Positions 1 to 8,865 of a stretch of 64,000 bases of DNA are shown here, one piece after another. The stretch lies in contig NZ_JJMW01000029.1 of assembly GCF_000714435.1 (NCBI RefSeq), positions 33,363 to 97,362 on the forward strand, given 5' to 3'. Numbering within the stretch: position 1 is the first letter of the stretch; every line of letters begins with the position of its first letter. This stretch comes from Exiguobacterium alkaliphilum 12/1 (GTDB lineage: Bacteria > Bacillota > Bacilli > Exiguobacteriales > Exiguobacteriaceae). The position numbers and the translations under genes are program-made. Under the pieces are notes generated by a model. The model was given only the letters and a program-made list of their open reading frames with translations, was not told the origin of the DNA and made no database searches.

Positions 1-79
1 CATGCTTGCCTTCCTCCTGTAAGCGTTCGACGAGCTGTTTTCCAATCTGTCCGTTCGCACCAATTACAAATACGTTCAT
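1..79 (-). CDS. NAD(P)-binding (SDR/epimerase-like) protein, N-terminal fragment cut by window edge
   Basis: Only the first 26 codons lie in the window. They read MNVFVIGANGQIGKQLVERL and continue, which is a Rossmann-fold start with the glycine pattern GANGQIG typical of atypical SDR and NAD-dependent epimerase proteins (YhfK/NmrA type). The ATG is preceded by GAGGAGG at a normal distance. It starts only 23 bases after the thiE stop, so it is probably the last gene of the thiamine operon, although its role there is unknown. The substrate cannot be told from this fragment. Confidence 0.75.
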   Translation of the reverse strand, partial: MNVFVIGANGQIGKQLVERLQEEGKH

Positions 80-102
80 CTGTCTTCCTCCTCGAATCGA
101 AT

Positions 103-744
103 TCAGAGACACTTGAAACGTCGTGTGGCTGCTGCCACGTCCGGCGCCGAAGCGATGGCCGAGATGATGGCGACCCCGTCGGCCCCGTCACGTCGAATCA
201 ACTCGACATGTTCAGGCCGAATGCCCCCAATCCCCACAATCGGGAGCTCTCGGTACGCCGCCCGCACTTGACGGATGAGCGTCGTCCCGTTCACTTCCCC
301 GGCGTCCGCTTTTGAGTCCGTCGGAAAGATGGGGCCGATGCCGACATAGTCCGCATGCACCATCGCCGTCGCCGCTTCTTCGAGCGAATGGACGGAGACA
401 CCGAGCCATTTGTCCGCCCCAATCATCTGTCTGACGCGACGGGCCGACGCATCTTCTTGCCCGACATGGACCCCGTCCGCGTCGAGCTTCATCGCCAGCT
501 CGACATCATCGTTCACGATAAACGGGACGCCGTACGCGCGACAAAGTCGAAGCAACGTCCGGGCCACCGCTTCTTTTTGATCTCCATACAGTGCCTCATT
601 TCCTTTTTCGCGAAATTGAAAACATGTGACGCCACATTGAAGTGCCGTCTCGACCGTCCGGAAGATGTCTTTTGTGTTCGTCGTTCCACAGATGAAGTAC
701 AGCTCTAGCTGTTCAGCGAGCTCGGCTCGTCGTGATCGTTTCAA
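103..744 (-). CDS. thiE: Thiamine-phosphate synthase ThiE
   Basis: Joins HMP-pyrophosphate and the thiazole phosphate to give thiamine phosphate in the cytoplasm. The 213-residue TIM barrel shows the family motifs QFREKG, VNDDVELA, DGVHVGQED, VGIGPIFPT and GADGVAIISAI in order; length fits the family (about 210-220). I chose the TTG at 744 because AGGAGG lies nine bases upstream; a GTG nine bases further 5' would sit directly on that site. The start lies inside the thiD 3' end (32-base overlap), which indicates translational coupling. It is the last thiamine biosynthetic gene of the operon. Confidence 0.95.
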   Translation of the reverse strand: MKRSRRAELAEQLELYFICGTTNTKDIFRTVETALQCGVTCFQFREKGNEALYGDQKEAVARTLLRLCRAYGVPFIVNDDVELAMKLDADGVHVGQEDASARRVRQMIGADKWLGVSVHSLEEAATAMVHADYVGIGPIFPTDSKADAGEVNGTTLIRQVRAAYRELPIVGIGGIRPEHVELIRRDGADGVAIISAIASAPDVAAATRRFKCL

Positions 745-1555
745 GCGTGACACCCTCCTCTCCGTGCATCCCGTACGCCCAATGGTTCGTCGGTCCGTGC
801 CCGGTTCCGATCTCGAGTCCATACGTGATGGCGCTTTGGATGAACCGCTTTGCCGTCACGGTTGCCTCAATCATCGGACGGCCTTTGGCGAGCTCGGCCG
901 TGAGCGCCGCCGAGAACGTACAGCCAGTGCCGTGCGTGTCAAGCGTGTCGATACGCGGTGCCGAGACGAGGAAGGCCTCTGACGCCGTCAAGACGAGATC
1001 TTCGGCACGTTCACCCTCGAGATGACCGCCTTTTAAAACGACGGCCTTCGCACCGAGCGCCAAGATTCGTTCCGCCGCTTCAAGACGGTCTTGGAATGAG
1101 CGAATCGTCAAACCCGCCAACACTTCTGCTTCCGGCACGTTCGGCGTGACGACGGTCGCGAGCGGCAACAACGCCGTCTTGAGCGCCTCGACAGCCGTGT
1201 CTTGAAGCAAAGACGCCCCCCCTTTTGCGATCATGACCGGGTCGACGACGAGCTGTTTGAACGCATGCCGCTTCACGCCGGAAGCGACGGTCTCGATTCG
1301 ACTCGCATCGAACAACATCCCGGTCTTGCACGCCTCGATTGAAAAATCGGAGCCGATCGCATCGAGTTGTTGCGCGAGCAATTCAGCCGATACCGCTTCG
1401 ACGCCATGCACACCCCGTGTGTTTTGCGCCGTGACTGCCGTCAAGACGCTCGTCCCGAATACACCGAGCTCTTGAAACGTCTTCAAATCGGCTTGAATGC
1501 CGGCGCCGCCGCCCGAATCAGATCCGGCAATCGTCAACACTTGTGCGCGCTTCAT
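713..1555 (-). CDS. thiD: Hydroxymethylpyrimidine (phosphate) kinase ThiD
   Basis: Phosphorylates HMP and HMP-phosphate, giving the pyrimidine substrate of ThiE. The 280-residue protein has the ribokinase-fold start TIAGSDSGGGAGIQADLK, the inner motif VVDPVMIAKGG and the anion-hole/catalytic motif DTHGTGCTFSAAL. Length and motif order match ThiD/PdxK-type kinases. Its ATG overlaps the thiM stop as ATGA, so it is coupled to thiM, and its own end overlaps the start of thiE. Confidence 0.95.
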   Translation of the reverse strand: MKRAQVLTIAGSDSGGGAGIQADLKTFQELGVFGTSVLTAVTAQNTRGVHGVEAVSAELLAQQLDAIGSDFSIEACKTGMLFDASRIETVASGVKRHAFKQLVVDPVMIAKGGASLLQDTAVEALKTALLPLATVVTPNVPEAEVLAGLTIRSFQDRLEAAERILALGAKAVVLKGGHLEGERAEDLVLTASEAFLVSAPRIDTLDTHGTGCTFSAALTAELAKGRPMIEATVTAKRFIQSAITYGLEIGTGHGPTNHWAYGMHGEEGVTLETITTSRAR

Positions 1556-2340
1556 GACACCACCTCAATCCGGTCACTCGGCAGTTCGACCGCGGTCATC
1601 TTCCCAAGCTCGTTCAAGAAATGAATTGGGAAATCGCCCGATCCCTCGGCACGTGCGGTCGCGAGTTCCCCGCAACGGGCGTATCCGGCGAGCGCCGTCG
1701 ATGTCGCGGTCATCGCGTCAGCCTCAACCGCAAGAAACGCGCCGACGACCGCGCTGAGCAGACAGCCGGTCCCGGTCGTCCGCGTCATCGTTTCGGTTCC
1801 TCCTTTGATTTCAATCGTCACGTCCCCGTCGCTGACGACATCCGTCTCTCCGGTCATCGCGACGACACAGCGATACCGTTTGGCCGCCTCGCGCGCGACG
1901 TCTGTCACGTCTTGCAACGCTTCTCCCGTATCGACCCCGCGCGCGTGCGCCGTCCGGTCAATCAATGTCGCCATCTCACCGGCGTTCCCCCGGATGACCG
2001 TCACCTGCACCTGCTCGAGGATCGCAGTCGCCACTTGACGTCGAAACGCCGTCGCACCGACACCGACCGGATCGAAGACGATAGGACGTCCTGCAGCGTT
2101 CGCCGCTTGTCCCGCTCGAATCATCGTCCTTTCCGTCGTCGCATCGAGCGTGCCGATATTCAACACGAGCGCATCGCTCACCGTCGCCATTTCCGCTACT
2201 TCCTCGACAGCGGACGCCATGACCGGTGACGCACCGATCGCGAGCAATCCGTTCGCCGAGAAGTTGGCGACGACGATGTTCGTAACGTTATGGATGAGCG
2301 GCCGCTCGGCCCGTACCTTATCCCACAAATCACGCTTCAT
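1552..2340 (-). CDS. thiM: Hydroxyethylthiazole kinase ThiM
   Basis: Phosphorylates the thiazole alcohol (THZ) for salvage, feeding ThiE. The 262-residue protein starts MKRDLWDKVRAERPLIHNVTN and carries VANFSANGLLAIGASPVM, VFDPVGVGAT, the MTGE segment and TRTTGTGCLLSAVV near the C terminus, all typical of ThiM. The ATG at 2340 shares an ATGA overlap with the tenA stop; a longer upstream reading frame exists but lies within tenA. The operon has ThiM, ThiD, ThiE and TenA but no thiC, thiG or thiS here, so it looks like a salvage set. Confidence 0.95.
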   Translation of the reverse strand: MKRDLWDKVRAERPLIHNVTNIVVANFSANGLLAIGASPVMASAVEEVAEMATVSDALVLNIGTLDATTERTMIRAGQAANAAGRPIVFDPVGVGATAFRRQVATAILEQVQVTVIRGNAGEMATLIDRTAHARGVDTGEALQDVTDVAREAAKRYRCVVAMTGETDVVSDGDVTIEIKGGTETMTRTTGTGCLLSAVVGAFLAVEADAMTATSTALAGYARCGELATARAEGSGDFPIHFLNELGKMTAVELPSDRIEVVS

Positions 2341-3011
2341 CGGCTCACCTCCACCGGTACGTCCCACGTCTCGAGCGTCCAGGCCATCTGCCAAAACGCC
2401 ACTTCGTAATAACAGCTCTTCAAGAACAACTGACGGTAACGTTTGCGTTCGGCTTCTGTCGCTTGCTCGGCCAACAGGTCGAGCCGTTCAATCTGTTCTT
2501 CGACGAGTTCGCGGAACCATTCCGACCCATACGTCGCAATCCAAGCCGTATAGATCGGATGCTCCGGCTTTGCATCTTTCAATCGTTCGCCAATCTCGTA
2601 GTATACCCAGTAGCACGGTAAAATCGCTGCGAGTACGTCCCCGAGCGTCGGTCCGGCTTGTTGCATGTGCATCGCGTACGCATATGCGGTCGGCGCCGGC
2701 TCGAACGTACGTCGCTCTTCCTCGGTCACATCAAGCATCGTGAAGAACTCACGATGTAACGCGTGTTCCGCCTCGATCGTGTGGAGCGCGTGTGTCAAAA
2801 AACGGCTCGACAGTTCCATATTTTGCGCCACGATTGCCCCTCTCGCCTGCACTTTCGAAAATTGGTTCAGATAGTATGAGTCTTGCAGAACATAGTGGCG
2901 AAACTTCGCCTCGTCGAGCGTCCCTTCGCCGAGTGATCGGACGAACGGGTGGTCAAAACTCGCTTGGAACAAAGTATCCGCTTCTTGTCGGATGTGTTGG
3001 GTGAACGTCAT
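2337..3011 (-). CDS. tenA: Aminopyrimidine aminohydrolase / thiaminase II TenA
   Basis: Hydrolyses degraded thiamine (formyl-aminopyrimidine, aminopyrimidine) to recover HMP. The 224-residue all-helical protein has the features of TenA: FDHPFVRSLGEGTL, FRHYVLQDSYYL with the active-site aspartate/tyrosines, the ILPCYWVYYEIG segment containing the catalytic cysteine, and a C-terminal FWQMAWTLE. The ATG at 3011 follows GGAGGAG. It is the first gene after the TPP riboswitch and terminator, so it leads the operon. Confidence 0.95.
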   Translation of the reverse strand: MTFTQHIRQEADTLFQASFDHPFVRSLGEGTLDEAKFRHYVLQDSYYLNQFSKVQARGAIVAQNMELSSRFLTHALHTIEAEHALHREFFTMLDVTEEERRTFEPAPTAYAYAMHMQQAGPTLGDVLAAILPCYWVYYEIGERLKDAKPEHPIYTAWIATYGSEWFRELVEEQIERLDLLAEQATEAERKRYRQLFLKSCYYEVAFWQMAWTLETWDVPVEVSR

Positions 3012-3039
3012 GATGAACTCCTCCTTTTGTATGAAAAAA

Positions 3040-3066
3040 CGCCGCCTCCCATAACGGAAGCGGCGT
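3040..3066 (-). terminator. Riboswitch-controlled intrinsic terminator before tenA
   Basis: On the minus strand a GC-rich hairpin (arms CGCCGC...GCGGCG with an internal GGAAG/CTCCC part) is followed by six T (3034-3039) and then the tenA ribosome binding site. It lies between the TPP aptamer and tenA, so it is the likely expression platform. Confidence 0.85.
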
Positions 3067-3098
3067 CGGACATACAGCGTGAGAAAAGTCGTTTCGCC

Positions 3099-3183
3099 CA
3101 CTTCCCTCCGCTAGCGTGAACTAGATCAGGTTCAAAGGGTCTGGACCTCGTCCATCTCAGCCGCGTCATGCGACTCCCCTAGT
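3099..3183 (-). ncRNA. TPP riboswitch (THI element) of the tenA-thiMDE operon
   Basis: The minus strand shows the THI-box landmarks in order: ACTAGGGGAG, GCTGAGATGG, GACCCTTTGAACCTGATC, and CTAGCGGAGGGAAGTG. These are the conserved CUGAGA and the ACCCUUUGAACCUGAUCUGG-type core of TPP aptamers. It sits between pelG and tenA, with an intrinsic terminator downstream, so binding of TPP should lower expression of the thiamine operon. Confidence 0.97.
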
Positions 3184-3251
3184 GGCAAACATTATGAAAT
3201 TCGGTCGTCTTCGGACACATCATATCAATCTTTCGCTGAAATAGGAACCCT

Positions 3252-4700
3252 TCAACGCGAGAAGCGACGATTCAATGCCGTTCCCATCTGTGAGAAGCGC
3301 TCGATTCCGAGCTTGCGTCGATTCGAGGACGCGAACACGTAATAGTCGACTTTTCCCATGAAATACATCAAGCGCAAACCGGCGATAAAGAACGTGATGG
3401 TCGTACTGACGGCAAACCCGACGCCGTACCAATCGATGCCGAGCGGTAGCAGCGCCAGGGTGAAGAGTGCGTTGCCTGTGAAAAACGACAAGTTAACGAA
3501 TAGTGCCCCGCGCCGGTCCTCAAAATAGAGAAGGAGTAGCGTCAAGACGAGAATCATCGCGTTCGCGAAAGCGGCGAGCGTCGTCATCCGAAAGATTTGA
3601 CCGACTTCTTCCGGTACGCCAATCCAGCCGACGAACACACCCGCCATGAGAATGGCGAACAACGTGACGACCCCTTGGCTTCGTCCGAGACGAATCAATT
3701 CGTTCTTCAGGACGGTCGTCATCGTCTGTTTCGCCTTATCGATTTGATGCAAAGCGCCCCCGTAGTTGATGAGGCCGTAGAACGTGCGATACCGTTCATA
3801 AAAGCGTGTCTCGACGGCGACGACGAACAAGAGCTGGGTCGGGACAATCGTCAAGTAAGACCAGAATACGGCCGTGTCATAGTACGGGTTGAACACGAAC
3901 GATTCCGCGACGACGGTCCGCCCCTCCCCGAACCAAATGATGAAGTTCGTCACCCAAATGCCAAGAACGTACAAGACGCCGATGGCGAACAAATCGGGGT
4001 AGAGATCAAAATAGCGGAAATAAGAAAACTCGTTCGTCGCATAGCGGAGCGGGAACGTCCGTAGCATCGCAAAGAATAAGCCGAACAGCGTGACGAGCAT
4101 CCCGACCGTGAAGCCGAGCAACAGCTCCAAGCTCGTCGGGTCCACTAGGATGCGGCTAATCAAGAACACACCGCCAATCGCGATAAAACCGCCGAGTAAA
4201 AAGCTGTACGCGATCGCCTGATAAAACTTGGCCGCGCTCAAAAATAAGAACATGACCCAAATGACGTTAATCGTCATGAACAAGACGAACAAGACGAGCT
4301 TATACAAAAAATCGAGCGGTGAAATCATCCAAAAGATGCTGTACATGATGATTGCTGCGAGCATCGTCACTTTCAGCATTCCGGTAAAGACGGGAAAAAT
4401 ATCGTGTGCTTTCTTCTCGTAAAACAAATCGGCGACGTAGCGCGTGACGACGAGCTGTTGGAAACTGAACAAGATTTGCGAGAAGATGAACGCATAAGAT
4501 ACCGACAACATAAACAGCGTCCGTTCCTCGAGTGAGAGCATCGGCATTTGAAACGCCAGCCATTGAATCGTCCCGACGACCAAAATGACGATGAGCCAAG
4601 GTCCTGAGGTGACGAGACCGGAGAACGTGTACGCCTTCAGTCGGGATGAATAGTAGTCTTCTTGAAACAACTTCTGTAACTTAAACCCGATGCCCGCCAT
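3252..4700 (-). CDS. pelG: PelG, polysaccharide exporter of the Pel system
   Basis: A 482-residue polytopic membrane protein with about twelve hydrophobic segments. It begins MAGIGFKLQKLFQEDYYSSR, a start characteristic of PelG proteins (MATE/Wzx-like flippase family), and keeps GPWLIVIL and the FFIAGLRLMYFM region near the end. In known Pel systems PelG forms an inner-membrane complex with PelD, PelE and PelF and moves the polymer across the membrane. The ATG at 4700 has GAGGAGGG in front and overlaps the end of pelF by 20 bases, showing coupling. It is the last gene of the operon; the TPP riboswitch follows. Confidence 0.93.
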   Translation of the reverse strand: MAGIGFKLQKLFQEDYYSSRLKAYTFSGLVTSGPWLIVILVVGTIQWLAFQMPMLSLEERTLFMLSVSYAFIFSQILFSFQQLVVTRYVADLFYEKKAHDIFPVFTGMLKVTMLAAIIMYSIFWMISPLDFLYKLVLFVLFMTINVIWVMFLFLSAAKFYQAIAYSFLLGGFIAIGGVFLISRILVDPTSLELLLGFTVGMLVTLFGLFFAMLRTFPLRYATNEFSYFRYFDLYPDLFAIGVLYVLGIWVTNFIIWFGEGRTVVAESFVFNPYYDTAVFWSYLTIVPTQLLFVVAVETRFYERYRTFYGLINYGGALHQIDKAKQTMTTVLKNELIRLGRSQGVVTLFAILMAGVFVGWIGVPEEVGQIFRMTTLAAFANAMILVLTLLLLYFEDRRGALFVNLSFFTGNALFTLALLPLGIDWYGVGFAVSTTITFFIAGLRLMYFMGKVDYYVFASSNRRKLGIERFSQMGTALNRRFSR

Positions 4701-6099
4701 ACTGTTCCCTCCTCGCTTCATAGATTGCTTTATACCGGTCGACGAACTGTTGCAACCGATAATATTGACGGACGCGTTCGCGGCCGTTCTTGCCGAAGCG
4801 CATCCGTTCACGCGGATAATCTATCATCCACTCGATTTTATCGGCGAGTGCTTCCGGGTGGACAGGCGGCACGATGAACCCGGCTGGACCGAACGGGTCG
4901 TCCGAGCGACCGTATAAAAGTTCCGAACAGGCACCGACGTCCGTCGCCACCCATGGAATACCGGCAGCCATCCCTTCTAGGACGGCTAGCGGCTGCCCTT
5001 CCGAGATGCTCGTCAGTAGCAACAAATCGAACGTCGGTAACCATTCCTGCACATTCACTTTCCCGACAAGTTCGACATAATCCGTCAGACCGCTCCGTTC
5101 AATCAACAACCGACATTCCTCGGCATATTCTTCGTCCTCATCGAGCGGGCCCATAATCGTCAGTTTAAAGAGACGGCGCCGTTCTTGTAAAATCTTCGCC
5201 CCATAAATCATCGTCTTTAAATCTTTAATCGGTACGACACGGACGATGGCCCCGATTTGAAACACGTCGTGCTCGACCGGCTCGATGACCGGACGGATGT
5301 GGCGATCGGCGATGCCGTTGGCGATAATCTTCGTCTTTTCGCTCGGTGCCCCAATCCATTCCTGATATTCACGATTCCGTTCAAACAGCGTAATAATCTC
5401 ATCGGCCGCATTGTAAGCCTCGCGTGACAAGTGGTGGAAGAAACGGACCCAGCGCGGCTTGTACGGAGCCGGAATCCAGTAGGACTGAAGAATCTCTTCT
5501 TCCCGCTCACGGGAATAAATGCCATGCTCGGTTAATATGAACGGGATGCCTTGTGTCTCTTTCATATAGGAGGCGACCATCCCGGCGTAACCGGTCGACA
5601 CGGAATGGACGAGATCGACGTCGGGGAGCGGCTGATGCAACACGCGAAGCACCGGCATGTACATGCTTTGCCACATCCAAAAGTAGTCGATGAAAGATCC
5701 ACCGTTCATCTCTTCAGAATAGGCGGTCTTGACGTTGTGCCAGAAAAACTCACTGGCGAAAAACGCCTCACTCGAGGGGACTCGCGTCCCGATAATCCCG
5801 AGCGCTTGTCGATTCGGACTCTTCAACATCAGCCAATCCGACAGCTTCCGCTCTTCCTCAGGCGCGAGTTTCATCCGTCCTTTCCCCTTCACACCGGACT
5901 CGTTCAAATAGAGATGCGTGATTCCAGACACATTTTCCGGCAACACATACTTCATGTCCTCGGGACGCTTCACGGTCGGTTGGATGGAGATGATTTGAAA
6001 CTCCACATCCGGCATCTCTTCAATCAGCGTCTGGGTCCAACTCGACACCCCTCCGCTCACGTACGGATAACTCCCTTCTAACACGAGTCCAATCTTCAT
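4681..6099 (-). CDS. pelF: PelF, Pel polysaccharide glycosyltransferase (GT4)
   Basis: Cytosolic GT-B glycosyltransferase expected to polymerise the Pel chain from UDP-sugar (UDP-GalNAc/GlcNAc in known systems). The 472 residues begin MKIGLVLEGSYPYVSGGVSS, the PelF signature, with FILTEHGIYSREREEEI in the N-terminal domain and the nucleotide-sugar site TSISEGQPLAVLEGMAAG near residues 370-390, which holds the family E-x7-E. The length matches PelF (about 470-510). The start shares ATGA with the preceding deacetylase stop, and the end overlaps pelG. Confidence 0.95.
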   Translation of the reverse strand: MKIGLVLEGSYPYVSGGVSSWTQTLIEEMPDVEFQIISIQPTVKRPEDMKYVLPENVSGITHLYLNESGVKGKGRMKLAPEEERKLSDWLMLKSPNRQALGIIGTRVPSSEAFFASEFFWHNVKTAYSEEMNGGSFIDYFWMWQSMYMPVLRVLHQPLPDVDLVHSVSTGYAGMVASYMKETQGIPFILTEHGIYSREREEEILQSYWIPAPYKPRWVRFFHHLSREAYNAADEIITLFERNREYQEWIGAPSEKTKIIANGIADRHIRPVIEPVEHDVFQIGAIVRVVPIKDLKTMIYGAKILQERRRLFKLTIMGPLDEDEEYAEECRLLIERSGLTDYVELVGKVNVQEWLPTFDLLLLTSISEGQPLAVLEGMAAGIPWVATDVGACSELLYGRSDDPFGPAGFIVPPVHPEALADKIEWMIDYPRERMRFGKNGRERVRQYYRLQQFVDRYKAIYEARREQYGGHRV

Positions 6100-7943
6100 G
6101 GTGTGCCTCCTTCGATGGCAATCTGAGCGTTCGCCGCCGTCAATGTGACCAAGTAGAGCGGGCGATCCGCTTCCATTTGTTCGACCGTCCCAAAGTCGAA
6201 CGTACCTGTCTCAAGCGATTGTCCGGACTTGAGCCGGACCGTGAAATGCGACGGATTGACGAGCCCTTCGCCTGACAAGTAGACAGTCCCGTCATCAAAC
6301 GAGACGTTCACGTCCGCCGCTTGGTAGGTGATGAGCTTTTCCGTCGCGTAATGCTGGGTATACGACTGCAGGTGCGGATAGTTTGTATTCACGTCGTCAT
6401 TGATTTTTTTCAGACTGGCGAACATCGTGTCCCAGTCACGTCCAAGTGCCCGGTCGGGGTCGATAACGTCATCTGGGTGAATGAAGTGCGAGAAGACGCC
6501 AAAATTGGCAATCGCGTCGACCATCTGGAAAATCGAACCGCGCTCTTCCCCGTAATCGCTCGATACACGTGGAAAGTGGTAGACGTGAGGGTGTGTCTCA
6601 TCGAACTCGAACTCTTGCACGAAATCCCCGTTCTCTGGTTCCCCGGTATAAAGCGACGCGATTGTGCGCAGTTCAGGTAACGCTTCAGCGATCGCATCGA
6701 CGCCGGTCCGATTCAAGGCGTTCGACGGTGGGACGTACGATTTGAGCGTCTCAGCCGGGAAATAGTTCGCGAACACGGACTCGGCTTGAAGAAGCGACCG
6801 CTTCATCTCGTCTTTATCTTTCCACGGGATATAGCCATACGTCGGGTCAATCGGCTCATCAGCCGTGACGAGGGATTGATGGTTATAGCCATGTAAACCG
6901 ATTTCTCCACCGCTTGCCAATAACTTACGACCGAAAAACAGCATCGGGAATTCGCCTCGTCTAATCAACTCTTCATCGACGAGTTCCATTTCTTCCTCGT
7001 ACGTGCCAATCATCGCACCGGTGTAAATCAAGTCGTCTTCTTCGCCCATTCGGAGCATGTCTTCCCACCAATCTTCAGCAAAGAAGTCTTTGACCGATTT
7101 GTCGAGCGGCGTCGTCGAGACGTCTTTCATCTTCCCGCTCATAATCGGAGCCGGAAAGTCATCGATATACATGAGCTTGATGGCAGCCTGTGCGGAGACG
7201 AACGCCGGTGGCAACGTGCCGAGCGTTTGGACGAACAGGCCACGCGTCATCTTTTGATTAGTGATGGTCGTGTTCCAATAGAGCACGTTCCCATCGCCGA
7301 CCGCATATTCCCAAAGGATAGGAAACCCTTCTGCCGACAGTAAGACGTTTGCGTCGTCTGCGATGGCAAAATCGACGACACTGTGGACGAACAGATCTTC
7401 CGGTGGATTCAAGTCGACGTAGCCTGGGAAAATCACTTCCTCGAAATTCAAGCCGTACACGTCCGGCACAAACTCCCCAATCTCTTCAATCCCTGTCAGC
7501 TCATTGAAGGCAGCATCTTTAAACCGGTTGCCAAAGATGAGGTTGCCGCCTTGCTTTACAAATTGTTTCATCTCGATGAGCGGCCAACGTGTCGTCCGTT
7601 CTCCCGTGAAGATGAGAATCGTATATGGCGAGGGCGTCACCGTCCCGACTTGTTCCGGTGTGATTTCTTGGACGTCGATTTTCGCATAGCGAAGCCCATA
7701 TAGGATATTTTCAGCCGTCTGAACGGCCAATTCTTCTTCGTCACGGACAAGATAGACTTGAAGGCGATGTTGGCCGGTCTGAGCCGTTTCTCCGCCTTGA
7801 ATCTGGTCAATCTCGATTCGCTGCTCTGCGATACCCGGCAACAGCGTGTGCAACGAGTGGGTCCGTAAGTATTGAATCGCGCCGACGATGACGAGAAATA
7901 AGACGATGAAGAGCGAGAATGAGATTACAGTTCGTTTTTCCAT
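6096..7943 (-). CDS. DUF2194 membrane-anchored polysaccharide deacetylase of the Pel operon (PelA deacetylase-like)
   Basis: A 615-residue protein with an N-terminal signal anchor (residues about 7-25), an extracytoplasmic Rossmann-like region (about 60-240) and a deacetylase-like domain. The metal/catalytic motifs visible are LMYIDDFPAP (paired aspartates), GEIGLHGYNHQS (H-x3-H) and FSHFIHPDDV. This is the DUF2194 layout and corresponds to the deacetylase encoded in Gram-positive pel clusters, which would remove acetyl groups from the extracellular polymer. The start overlaps the 3' end of pelE by 19 bases and the stop overlaps pelF. The exact polymer modification is inferred. Confidence 0.85.
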   Translation of the reverse strand: MEKRTVISFSLFIVLFLVIVGAIQYLRTHSLHTLLPGIAEQRIEIDQIQGGETAQTGQHRLQVYLVRDEEELAVQTAENILYGLRYAKIDVQEITPEQVGTVTPSPYTILIFTGERTTRWPLIEMKQFVKQGGNLIFGNRFKDAAFNELTGIEEIGEFVPDVYGLNFEEVIFPGYVDLNPPEDLFVHSVVDFAIADDANVLLSAEGFPILWEYAVGDGNVLYWNTTITNQKMTRGLFVQTLGTLPPAFVSAQAAIKLMYIDDFPAPIMSGKMKDVSTTPLDKSVKDFFAEDWWEDMLRMGEEDDLIYTGAMIGTYEEEMELVDEELIRRGEFPMLFFGRKLLASGGEIGLHGYNHQSLVTADEPIDPTYGYIPWKDKDEMKRSLLQAESVFANYFPAETLKSYVPPSNALNRTGVDAIAEALPELRTIASLYTGEPENGDFVQEFEFDETHPHVYHFPRVSSDYGEERGSIFQMVDAIANFGVFSHFIHPDDVIDPDRALGRDWDTMFASLKKINDDVNTNYPHLQSYTQHYATEKLITYQAADVNVSFDDGTVYLSGEGLVNPSHFTVRLKSGQSLETGTFDFGTVEQMEADRPLYLVTLTAANAQIAIEGGTP

Positions 7944-8863
7944 GATGTCGTGTCACTCCATTCTTCAAATAACAGCCGATACTCGTACGGCACGTCCTCG
8001 AGCGAGAATTGGGTTTGCATCATAAACATGACCGCTTTCACCTCGGCCCAACGTTCCCGCTCATAATAGAAATCGATGAGCATGAGATGGGCCTCGATGC
8101 GTTCCGGGAAGTGATGCACATACTCTTTCAAGATAGCGAGTTGCTCTTTCGGTCGTTTCGCATCACGATAAATTTCATTCAAATCTTCATATATCCAAGC
8201 CGTCGGCGGAAAGAGCGTTTTGGCAATCAACAACTCCTTCAACCAGGCTTCCCGCTTGTCGGTCAGCATGACCGTCGTAATCAGTTCACTGTGAATCATC
8301 CGTTTATAGATGGTGGCGAGCCGGCGAATCGATGCCGGATTCCCAAGGTCGTAGTCACGTTTCGCCTGCTTCAATTCTTGTTCGTATTGATCGACCAAAA
8401 TGTTCATCGTTGCCGCTGCATAATGGACCGTTTCACTGTCCTTACTCTGCAGACCCATCTGCAAGTACTTCCCTTGTTGGTCAATCGAGTTATTCACGTG
8501 CGTCAAAATCGAATGTTTCCGAATCGCCGGGTCTTTTGAGTTGATGGCATCGGTCAACGGGAGCAAGCTCGCACTCGATTTCGCCTCGTGACGAATCTTT
8601 TCATAGTTGACGACCTTGAAGTCGATATATTCATCGTAGTCTTCAATCAAGCCACTGCGACCGAACCGTTCGGCGAGTCGATAGACAGCATAGACGGCAA
8701 GCTCGGCGATGAAAGGTAAAAACAGCCCGAAGCAAAGGGCTGTCACTGCGACCCCGTAATCTGGGGCTTTCATTCTCCGCTTCAACACAATGAGCAAGGC
8801 GAGGGCGAGGATGGCATGAATGACATAGAGGAAAATCCAAACGGTGCTACTAATCGTTGCCAT
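7925..8863 (-). CDS. pelE: PelE, membrane/TPR protein of the Pel complex
   Basis: A 312-residue protein with two N-terminal membrane segments (about residues 8-27 and 36-60) followed by an alpha-helical, TPR-like cytosolic part with repeated helix pairs such as NEIYRDAKRPKEQLAILKEY. This arrangement and its position between pelD and the deacetylase gene match PelE. In known systems PelE joins PelD and PelG in the inner-membrane complex. The ATG at 8863 has AAGGGG seven bases before it; an in-frame GTG two codons earlier overlaps the pelD stop as GTGA but has no room for a ribosome site. Confidence 0.85.
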   Translation of the reverse strand: MATISSTVWIFLYVIHAILALALLIVLKRRMKAPDYGVAVTALCFGLFLPFIAELAVYAVYRLAERFGRSGLIEDYDEYIDFKVVNYEKIRHEAKSSASLLPLTDAINSKDPAIRKHSILTHVNNSIDQQGKYLQMGLQSKDSETVHYAAATMNILVDQYEQELKQAKRDYDLGNPASIRRLATIYKRMIHSELITTVMLTDKREAWLKELLIAKTLFPPTAWIYEDLNEIYRDAKRPKEQLAILKEYVHHFPERIEAHLMLIDFYYERERWAEVKAVMFMMQTQFSLEDVPYEYRLLFEEWSDTTSWKNEL

Positions 8864-8865
8864 AC